Shown: positions 20,601-27,383 of the stretch, one piece after another
Numbering within the stretch: position 1 is the stretch's first letter
Layout of the letters: the number at the start of each line of letters is the position of its first letter
Assembly (NCBI GenBank): GCA_910592005.1
Contig: CAJVPP010000705.1
Coordinates: 1-27,383 of the forward strand
DNA from: Funneliformis mosseae
Lineage: Eukaryota > Glomeromycota > Glomeromycetes > Glomerales > Glomeraceae
Reading direction: 5' to 3'
Length of the DNA: 27,383 nucleotides
Notes under the pieces: model-generated
The model's input: the letters and a program-made list of their open reading frames with translations, nothing else
Told to the model about the DNA's origin: nothing
Database searches by the model: none
Translations under genes and position numbers: made by a program

Positions 20601-23215
20601 TAATATGTATTTATAACTCATAAATTAATTTATCAATCTGTATTAATTATGCTTAAAACCTAGATTTAAAGAATATATAAATATAAATAAAATTAAAGAT
20701 TAATAAAAATTTAATCTTCTCTGATAGATCTTTAATGAATATTATTTTACTTCTTAAAATTCAGGAACTCTTATATAAGTAAAGAATAATTAATGAGATA
20801 TTAGTAAATTAAGTACTATATCAAGGTCTAAGTATCTTATATGGCTATGATAATAATAGACTATATTGCATTATTATAATATTATTCAATTAAGTTATCA
20901 TTTAGAATAGAGATCAAATTTAATTCCTAGGTGAATTTGATAATATGGATATGACAGATATTTACCTTTTAAGATTTTATAAGAATAATAACATCTAAGC
21001 CTTTTTAGTTATATATGATATACTCTAATATTAGGCAGAGATAATGGTAATTCTAATTGTTATTAGTAAGTATAGAAAAAAAATGACATAAGTATCTATA
21101 GCTGAAAGTGATTCTTTTATCTAATTTTGACAGTAGTTCTAAGATTCTAGAATCTTTAGAGATTAGCTATCCTAGATAGCAAATCTTAAACTAGTATTAT
21201 GAGCGGATTTTAATTAGAATTTTAAGTCTAAAAATGACCTTGAGGATTTTAAGATTATTTGCAGAGGCTTACTTTGTAATCTTAAATACAAAAAATTCGC
21301 TATATGAATTTCTGATATCAATTACTGAAAATAAAAAAAATCTTAGTAAAATAAGAAATCAAATAGTTGAGAGACAAAAGATAAAAAAACTCTTTCTACT
21401 TGTCTACAATGGTAAAATCTAAACAAAATAAAAATATCAATTGCAGCTATTCTATATCATCAGTTTTTAATAAACCTCTAACAAAAAAACAAAATGCTCT
21501 TCAAAATAATGATCAAAAAACTGCTTCAAGTATTACTACAACTTCTATAATTCCTATTATTATTATAAAAATTGACTTATCTTTTAAAATTACTCTTCTT
21601 ATTGAAAATAAAGGAAAAGAAAAAAATGATATTTCAAATTCTCTTAAGACAAACAACTCTAAAATAAATATTGATAGCTTTTTTAATACTTTTGAAAATA
21701 TTTTATCAGCAAACATTATGTTTGATTGTTTTATTCTTACTATAATCAAATTTTTATCTATTTCTCATTAGAAAAAATACTTAAATGTTTAACTAATAAA
21801 AGTTCGTTAGTCTTATAGTTCTTATTCACTAAGTACAAAATCTTTTCTATTATAACTCATAGTAAACTGCCTTCTAAACTATCATAAAACATTCTCAAAG
21901 TTGTTTTTTATCAAAAAGAATGAGATTATGTCTACAAAATGCATATTTAAAATTTAGACAAAATCACATTCTATTCTTTATTATACAGAAATAATATTAG
22001 TATATTACTGATCAATCAATCTTGATAACTGAAATACCATTAGATATCACTGAAAATAGAATCAAACCAATTTTTTTCAAATTCAGTAACATCATCTATT
22101 TCACAATAGAAACTCATAACTTTTGACAAAGAGCTACAATTACTTTCAATACATTTATTTAAATATATAAGTAATTTATTTTAAAAATTAAAAAAGATTT
22201 AATATTCAATAATTTTTATTATATGAAGTAATAAATAATCTTTGTCTTATAATTAAATTACTAGTAAATTTATCAATATTTACTTAATTCATATAATTTT
22301 CCAAAGCTTTTATAAATAATTCTTGATTTTATAGAAAATTATTCTTTCTTAGATGAATTCTAAATTTTTAATATTTTTGTAATTAGTTCTAATCAGATTC
22401 TTAAACCATTCATTTGAAGATTATTAAATTCAATTTTGTATTTAATTAACTTGAAAATTATTTTACAAAAAATGTTTAATATATATTAAATAATTTATAA
22501 ATTTAAATTAATAAACTTAAATACAATAAATTATTTGAAAAACATTTTTTACAATTTTACATAGCTACCTTCTAATGACATATTGTAGAATAATAGGTAG
22601 CAATATTTTTAAAGTTTTATTAACCTCTTTAAGAATAGCATCTAACCTTTAATACTAATTAAAGAATCAATCTAATTACGAAATTTTACAATTCTTTTTT
22701 ATAATATCTTGTATAATTAGATTAAGTTACATAATTATATTTCATCTGCAATCTTTATTAAACAGTATATTAATGATATCATGCTGTCATATTAATAAAA
22801 GATTTTCTTTGTAATTCTCTTAATAATAAATTATTTCTTTTACTAGCAGTTTTATAATTAATAACAATTAAAAATAACTAAATTTTTTTTAATAAAATTA
22901 GTAATGACTAATATCAATTTATTTAATATTTCAATAAAAATATTAGAATCATACTTACTCAAATTTATTTGATAAAATAATCCTTTTGCTTTTTTATCTA
23001 AGCTAAATATCCTTTTACTGATCAGATTGAATAGTTTTTAAATATAATTATAAAGTTTTATAGCCATTATTTGATAATAAAAATTATAGATTAAGTTCTA
23101 AGGTTTATAATGGTTATTGCATTTCTTCTGATTTTTAATTTATATACTTAGCAAATTATAAATTATTTGATATTTAATATTCCTTTAAATAGTTAAAAAT
23201 TTGTGTAAATATGCG
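17350..23215. other. Extremely AT-rich island, no intact gene
   Basis: Nearly 6 kb are composed almost entirely of A and T, clearly more AT-rich than the gene-bearing parts of the window, and the composition changes abruptly near 23215 (TCTACACCCCCACCTT). Long stretches are purine-rich on the + strand (about 19600-20330). Stops occur about as often as expected by chance in every frame, apart from 21195-21771. Possible readings are heavily deaminated transposon DNA, an AT-rich centromere-like block, or foreign or misassembled DNA. The sequence alone does not decide between them. Confidence 0.6.
21195..21771 (+). CDS. Two overlapping open frames in the AT island, doubtful
   Basis: The first frame (open 21195-21422, ATG at 21234) encodes a helical, charged peptide including NSLYEFLISITENKKNLSKI and RNQIVERQKIKKLF. 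The second begins at ATG 21409, overlaps the first by 14 bp in another frame, and runs 120 codons to a stop at 21769-21771. Its N-terminal half is Ser/Thr/Asn/Gln/Lys-rich (MVKSKQNKNINCSYSISS) and its C-terminal half is Ile/Phe-rich. No domain is recognised. They are the longest open frames of the island. A pair of short overlapping frames could be a relic of a retroelement gag region or chance. Confidence 0.2.
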
Positions 23216-24062
23216 TTTAAACATTGGATAAAGGTCTACACCCCCACCTTAGTTTAAGGATGCTCGTTGGTAACTCGATTTTAATAACATCATCGAGACT
23301 TTGACGCAAATCATGCTGCGCATCACACTGCGGCGGGTGATACATGACTGAGATATGCTAAGTTACTTTCATAACATCTATCACATGAAAACAAAATAAA
23401 AGTTATTGATTAAATAAATGTTTTATCTAGTTAGATTATATTAAATTGATATTTAATCATTCATAGAACAATCTCAGAGACTTACGATCGGAGACTTCAA
23501 ATTATGTCAATAAGCGTTTTTCTTCATTATCTTTAAAACAACAAGGTTGTAAAAAAAGTATAAAAAATACAATGTTAATTAGGGACAGAAATATGACAAT
23601 GCTTCATACCTCCAATATCATAAGATTTGCGTTCGTGTTTCAATCGTGTAGAAATATGTACAAAAGTTATCTGTAACATTATGCATTTACCAATGCACGA
23701 ACTCGTTATTGATATTTAAACAGGTAAATTATGCGAAATCGATATTGCCACTTTTTTTAAGTCCTTGTTTAAAATTCTATTATTACTCATATAATGTCGA
23801 CCGAATCAATATCTTTTGGACAATTCTTTTCTCACAAACATTATACAATTTCTAAAAATTTCTAAAAAATAATAATCAAAATAAATACATAAATGTGATA
23901 CTTAAAAAAAAAATTTTCTGGATGCTGTTTTAGATATTCTTTTACCAACTAATCGGAATTAATTGTAAATATCGTAAAGTGATACAAAGACTTGCCCTCA
24001 TGATTAGGATTTATTTTTAGGTTTATCACGTGTTTAAATCAGAGTATAATCAAATTTAATAC
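23216..24062. other. No gene recognised
   Basis: Composition is back to that of the rest of the contig. A GTAACTCGATTTTAATAAC block at 23270-23288 matches one arm of the palindromic elements at 11808 and 24573, and may be a half copy. No exon could be defended. Confidence 0.5.
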
Positions 24063-24131
24063 TATAAATAGACTTAACGAAGAAAAAAAAGGTTCTACAC
24101 AACCTTTTTTTTCCCAAAATTTCAAAAAAAA
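24063..24131 (+). promoter_or_regulatory. TATA box and hairpin upstream of the poly-Q remnant
   Basis: TATAAATA at 24063-24070 lies 62 bp before the ATG at 24132. Between them is a perfect hairpin: GAAAAAAAAGGTT (24082-24094), a CTACAC loop, and AACCTTTTTTTTC (24101-24113). The spacing suits a fungal core promoter and short 5' UTR. The hairpin may be an accident of A/T runs. Confidence 0.4.
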
Positions 24132-24441
24132 ATGCCTAAACGAGGAAACAAAAAAAAATCTATTAGCTAGAAAGTGCCAAGCGGCTCGCCGCTTGCGCCA
24201 ACAACAGCAACAGCAACAACAACCAAAGTAGCAGCGATATTTTTAAAAAAAAAAGCCTAAACGTGGAAACCAAAAAACTACTACGCTATGCTAGAAAGTG
24301 CCAAGCGCACACTCGCCGCTTGCGTCAGCAACGGCAACAACAACCACCACAGCAAAATTTCAAAAAGTATGCCCAAAAACTGGAAATCAAAAAATTATTA
24401 TGCTAGAAAGTGCGCTAACAGCATCAACAACAACAACCACC

Positions 24442-24477
<36 letters not shown>

Positions 24478-24572
24478 TCACTAACCATATGAACCGTTGC
24501 TGACTCCTCGTGAGATAGAATACAGAAACGCCGATGCAAGAATCGGCAAATTCAAGTGCAAGAAGATTATTT
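24132..24572 (+). pseudogene. Triplicated and decayed basic/poly-Gln gene
   Basis: A unit of about 118-120 bp occurs three times, starting near 24121, 24240 and 24358. Each copy codes for a start like MPKRGNQK, then Y/T-ARKCQAARRLRQQ, then Gln runs with PP. Frames are broken in every copy: TAG at 24168-24170 in the first, lost ATG in the second, TAG and TAA in the third. The third ends in a pure CAGCAA hexamer run (about 24441-24476) and then YEPLLTPREIEYRNADARIG with KFKCKK, after which the palindromic element at 24573 interrupts. It looks like an expressed Arg/Gln-rich protein whose N-terminal exon expanded in tandem. I do not recognise the family, and no function is assigned. Confidence 0.55.
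24441..24476 (+). repeat. CAGCAA hexanucleotide microsatellite
   Basis: Six uninterrupted CAGCAA units close the third copy of the poly-Gln unit. In the Gln frame this reads as an uninterrupted Q run; the other frames give the Ser/Asn or Ala/Thr runs that make overlapping false frames here. Confidence 0.85.
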
Positions 24573-24640
24573 GGGTGGTTTGTATCAAAATCATGTTATG
24601 AATCATATGTTAGTAACTTGATTTTAATAGCCTACCACCC
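24573..24640. mobile_element. Short palindromic element, copy 2
   Basis: The 68-bp hairpin-forming sequence begins GGGTGGTTTGTATCAAAATC and ends GATTTTAATAGCCTACCACCC, with GAATCATATG in the middle. It matches 11808-11878 in inverted orientation. It sits directly after the coding-like KFKCKK stretch of the preceding gene remnant, and a further acidic coding-like stretch resumes at about 24725. This suggests insertion into a gene or intron. Confidence 0.6.
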
Positions 24641-24827
24641 ATTTTATGCACACAAGCCGAAGTATCTTTAAAATTTTGATTTCGAAGATTTTTATTACAA
24701 TTATAATTTTTTGCTCGTTTTAGATGATGAGGAAGGTGGGAAGATGAATTTGCGGAGGGCGACCAATAAAAGTAAATACTGTATAATTAATTTATCCTTA
24801 AATTTTTTTTTTTTTAACGATAACTAA
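24641..24827 (+). other. Short coding-like remnant, otherwise nothing
   Basis: About 24725-24800 is open in one frame, with DDEEGGKMNLRRATNKSKY. It may be a further exon of the gene disrupted upstream. There is no start, stop or splice evidence, and the rest is AT-rich. Confidence 0.25.
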
Positions 24828-25071
24828 TTATACTTCGTGGCGATAGTCAAATAATCCGTATAGGGGTTCAATGTCTTGTTGTGGTTTCTTCACGACTTTG
24901 CTGAAAAGTTGCTTGATTCTTGTGTTTGTCAATTGAAACGGGTACACTACATTAAGGTTGCCGGGCAAAACCCGGAGGTTCCGACAGGCATCGAAATCGA
25001 AAGGTTTCGACTTTGCCAAAGTAGAAGTTGGGTTTTGCCCCGCAACCTTACACTACATCAACAGTCGAGCG
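24828..25071 (-). pseudogene. 3'-terminal coding exon interrupted by a miniature transposon
   Basis: If the 98-bp element and one copy of its 8-bp duplication are left out, the minus strand gives an open exon. It starts after an acceptor-like AAATAG at about 25072, reads RSTVDVVYPFQLTNTRIKQ and LFSKVVKKPQQDIEPLYGLF, and ends DYRHEV with a stop at 24828-24830. With the insertion, the exon instead reads into the element (MAKSKPFDFDACRN...), so the long frame visible at 24828-25019 is chimeric. Possible upstream exon sequence lies at 25085-25175 on the minus strand (LLLEKEQTEILFKKRKK). The family is not recognised. Confidence 0.5.
24953..25050. mobile_element. 98-bp MITE with near-perfect TIRs and 8-bp target duplication
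   Basis: The left end TAAGGTTGCCGGGCAAAACC and the right end GGTTTTGCCCCGCAACCTTA are inverted repeats with one mismatch over 20 bp. Both sides are flanked by CACTACAT (24945-24952 and 25051-25058). An 8-bp duplication with such termini suggests a hAT-type non-autonomous element; if the flanking A is counted, a 9-bp Mutator-type duplication is also possible. Its G+C is high for this window. The intact duplication and near-identical ends point to a fairly recent insertion. Confidence 0.85.
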
Positions 25072-25179
25072 CTATTTTTATTACTATTTCAGCTAGATAC
25101 TTCAAAACTTTTTTTCTTTTTTTAAATAAAATTTCAGTTTGTTCTTTCTCCAATAGCAATCTTCTGGATTTGATATAGG

Positions 25180-25818
25180 ACACTTTGAACCAAATCAAAA
25201 ACTAAAAGAAATGCTCGACGATGATTTTAAAATCATTTATATTTGTTACTTACGTGAATATGATTGTTAAAATTATTTGGTAGTGCCGATGTTATTTGAA
25301 GATTATTTTATATATTTATTAAAAAAATTGAAAATAATATAATATTGATTAAATACATATTTAGAAATTTTTTTATTTTTTAGAATTTTACGTATACAGT
25401 ATATAATTTAATAAAGAAAATAATTTTACTTAATTATCATTTTTTATATTTACATGAGCGTAAATTAAAGTTATAAGGATCACATTTGCACAGTGTAAGT
25501 AAGAGTTATCCGGGTAATTAGGGTAAATTTAATAGTTTCTTTACCTTAAAAAATTTTTTTTTTCCTTGCCGATATTGACGATCACTTTTATCGCATAATA
25601 AAAGCGGGTCGCCGGCCTTACATTAATGGATTTTTTCAAAAATTCAATAAAAAAAAAATTCATGATAAAATAAAAAAATAATTTCTAAACTAAATTAAAA
25701 AATTTTAAAAAAAAATTCACAAATTAAAAGATTTTAATAATTGAATTGATATTTTATAACCATTATTATTTTTTTAATTGTATAATTTTTTTTTTAATCC
25801 GCCATAGATGCCGAAGAT
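25180..25818. other. No gene recognised
   Basis: AT-rich, with one more GC-rich patch at 25565-25622 (GCGGGTCGCCGGCC). No terminal repeats, exons or RNA genes could be supported. Confidence 0.5.
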
Positions 25819-25820
25819 TA

Positions 25821-27083
25821 CAGTATGATGCATATTCATAATGATTAGGAAATTCTCAAGAACATTCTTTGTTCGGATGAGGTATACATTTTATTTTTTT
25901 ACGTTTTTATTTTTAATAAGATTAACAAATTTAACCAGGCTTTGGCGGTAATGTATCATTCATTATTTTCTTTAATGACAGAATAACTTCCATTATCACG
26001 AATATACTATTGCCTTCAAGTACTAGTAAAAACTTTAATTTATTAAGCGTTAAAATGACTTTTTCAAAGCAAGAAAAGCAACAAAAAACAGGTTTACATT
26101 ACTTTGAGCAAGAAATACGCAATGCTGCCGAAAAGCATTCAAAAACAAAGATTCCACTTAGGACAATATATAACAACCTTAAAAAAAATAGAAAAGATTG
26201 GAGATGTCAAACGTAAAACTGGTAGTGGACGCATTAATAAAACAATAACCACACGCATCCCGAGAAATTGGGCTGTTTATTCGAAGGGAACCTTCTGAGT
26301 CTGTTGCTGCAAAACTGGAAGTTATAATAGTAGAAGTCTCCCGTACAACTGTTTCGAGACATTTGGCTGGCCTTGATATCGAAATACACTTCCTCTTCGC
26401 ATACCAATGCTAACTACAATCCATAAACAAGAACCGAGTTGAATAGACCCAAAAACACAAGGATGATGATTGGAAAATGACCCTATTTAGTGATGAAACG
26501 GCTTTCCAATTATTCTGTTATACGATAAAGCATTAGTATAAAAATGCAAGGCCAATTCGTCCAATTCCAAAGGACGGTAGTAAAATCTATGCCTGAGGAG
26601 GATATTGTGTAAAGGATACTAGCAGTCTTTTTTATTTTAGGCGTATAATGAATGGAGAATTCTACACGGAGATATTAAAAAACATATCTTGGAAGTGCGC
26701 AGTATGTTACCGGGTAATTGACGGTTACAGCAGGACAATGATCTAAGCATACTAGTAACGTTGCTAAGGATTTCCTTGCTACAAAAGTCCCGGAGGTTAT
26801 GGATTGGCCCTCTAATAGTTCGGACCTAAAACCTTTGGGCAATGGAACTGCGTAGTCCAAAATCCTTGATGAATTAGATTGTTTTTTGGGGGAGGAGTGG
26901 GGGATATCCTTCTAATTAATCTTGTAAACTCAATGCCACAGCGTTGTAAGGTTATCAAAAGAAGAATATCATACTAAATTTTTTAATAAATATACTTTAA
27001 AATGATGCATTATACACTTTAATTGGTGTAACCGTGATTGAATAAACGTGATTTAATAATTGCCATTTTTTTGCACACCACTG
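25821..27083 (+). mobile_element. Tc1-like DNA transposon, degraded
   Basis: The right end is clear: GCCATTTTTTTGCACACCACTG at 27062-27083, followed by TA, the typical terminal inverted repeat and target of Tc1 elements. A weak left counterpart, TA then CAGTATGATGCATA, lies at 25819-25834. The resulting length of 1263 bp suits a Tc1 element, but the left end is diverged, so that limit is tentative. The transposase remnant lies inside. Confidence 0.7.
26055..26990 (+). pseudogene. Tc1-type DD34E transposase, broken
   Basis: This is a cut-and-paste transposase remnant. The N-terminal helix-turn-helix part starts at ATG 26055 and reads EKHSKTKIPLRTIYNNLKK. A frameshift in the A-run near 26180 leads to IEKIGDVKRKTGSGR and later SRTTVSRHLAGLDIE. 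The first catalytic Asp is in TLFSDETAFQLF (codon 26492-26494). The second is in LQQDND (26734-26736), followed by a 1-bp loss and KHTSNVAKDFLATKVPEVMD, then WPSNSSDLKPLGN. The third acidic residue, normally Glu in a DLNPIEN-type motif, is Gly here (26838-26840). Allowing for the lost base, the spacing is 34 residues, the Tc1 pattern. Several in-frame stops and frameshifts make it inactive. Confidence 0.85.
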
Positions 27084-27085
27084 TA

Positions 27086-27249
27086 ACATCGACAATATAA
27101 ACTGTGATGATGATGATGAATCTGTATCGGTTGGTGCTTTTTCCTCTGTCGTGATTTTTGTAAATTTAACATTTCCGCATTTACGCCCATCGACCTTTGA
27201 AAAACATTCGGAACGACTTGATAATATTGATTTACAACTTCATCTTTAA
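27086..27249 (+). other. Coding-like fragment after the Tc1 element
   Basis: The frame immediately downstream of the transposon end is open for about 54 codons: IDNINCDDDDESVSVGAFSS, then VVIFVNLTFPHLRPS, and EKHSERLDNIDLQLHL, before TAA at about 27247. The GAT run gives the Asp tract. It could be the last exon of a gene interrupted by the Tc1 element, or chance. No domain is recognised. Confidence 0.25.
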
Positions 27250-27267
27250 CTAGTAACTATTTTCAAC

Positions 27268-27363
27268 ATCCGAAACGTTTCGCCCAGAGAATTTTTCTAT
27301 GATCTCAGAAACCCTAAATTTGGAAACATTTTTGCAGATCAATTTGGCGAAACTAGTTTCGCC
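27268..27363. repeat. Cluster of CGAAAC/GTTTCG palindromes
   Basis: CCGAAACGTTTCGCCC (about 27269) and GGCGAAACTAGTTTCGCC (27346-27363, a perfect 18-bp palindrome) bracket about 80 bp. GTTTCGCC and its complement GGCGAAAC face each other across that span, as in a small inverted-repeat element. The window ends 20 bp later, so its extent is unknown. Confidence 0.45.
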
Positions 27364-27383
27364 CGAAACACTATCTTTAACGT

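Noticed and set aside
21513..21749. 78-codon minus-strand frame in the AT island
   Set aside because: Shadow of the plus-strand frame at 21409-21771; Ile/Val/Phe-rich.
24288..24503. Ser/Asn-rich and Thr/Ala-rich frames over the CAGCAA run
   Set aside because: Alternative readings of the same microsatellite; the Gln frame with the basic block is the coherent one.
24828..25178. 100-codon plus-strand frame and the 63-codon minus-strand frame as intact genes
   Set aside because: Both read through the 98-bp MITE; the minus-strand one is a chimera of exon and element.
26675..26860. Minus-strand 61-codon frame in the Tc1 element
   Set aside because: Antisense shadow of the transposase segment with the second and third catalytic positions.

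Overview
The window looks like nuclear DNA of an AT-rich fungus, most likely an arbuscular mycorrhizal fungus (Glomeromycotina, Rhizophagus-like). The grounds are very high A+T, six short GT-AG introns of 65-84 bp in one gene, a LamG-like plus MIR two-domain gene, and many degraded DNA transposons and miniature elements. There are no operons, ribosome-binding sites or other bacterial features. The lineage is an inference from gene style, not from a marker gene.

The dominant structure is a nested inverted repeat of about 13 kb (3020-16012). The outer arms (3020-5515 and 13200-16012) each carry one copy of the same seven-exon gene, on opposite strands with the 5' ends facing inwards. An N-terminal LamG/concanavalin A-like lectin domain is followed by a MIR-type beta-trefoil domain. 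All exon-intron boundaries can be read in the right copy, and every intron fits the reading phase. The right copy is broken by a single 10-bp deletion in exon 3. The left copy keeps those 10 bp, but has two frameshifts, a nonsense codon, three in-frame deletions and no last exon. The two copies have therefore decayed independently. Inside lies a second inverted repeat (7092-8099 and 8897-9855) around an 800-bp loop with a T14A12 tract. The unpaired segments between inner and outer arms differ: 5516-7091 holds a possible repeat-derived fragment, and 9856-13199 holds several exon-like fragments and miniature elements.

Left flank (1-3019): AT-rich DNA without a convincing gene, a 600-bp T-rich tract (about 1980-2620), and a 182-bp element with perfect 21-bp terminal inverted repeats that abuts the outer left arm. 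Right flank: a 62-bp tandem repeat (16048-16262), a transposase-like C-terminal fragment (17171-17350), then an extremely AT-rich island of nearly 6 kb (about 17350-23215) with essentially no readable genes.

The last 4 kb (23215-27383) returns to ordinary composition. It contains a triplicated, decayed poly-glutamine gene with a TATA box, a palindromic element at 24573-24640, a 98-bp miniature transposon with an 8-bp target duplication inside a coding exon, and a broken Tc1-like transposon (25821-27083) with a recognisable DD34E layout whose final E is lost. No gene in the window is convincingly intact. It reads as a transposon-rich accessory region built of duplicated and decaying genes.
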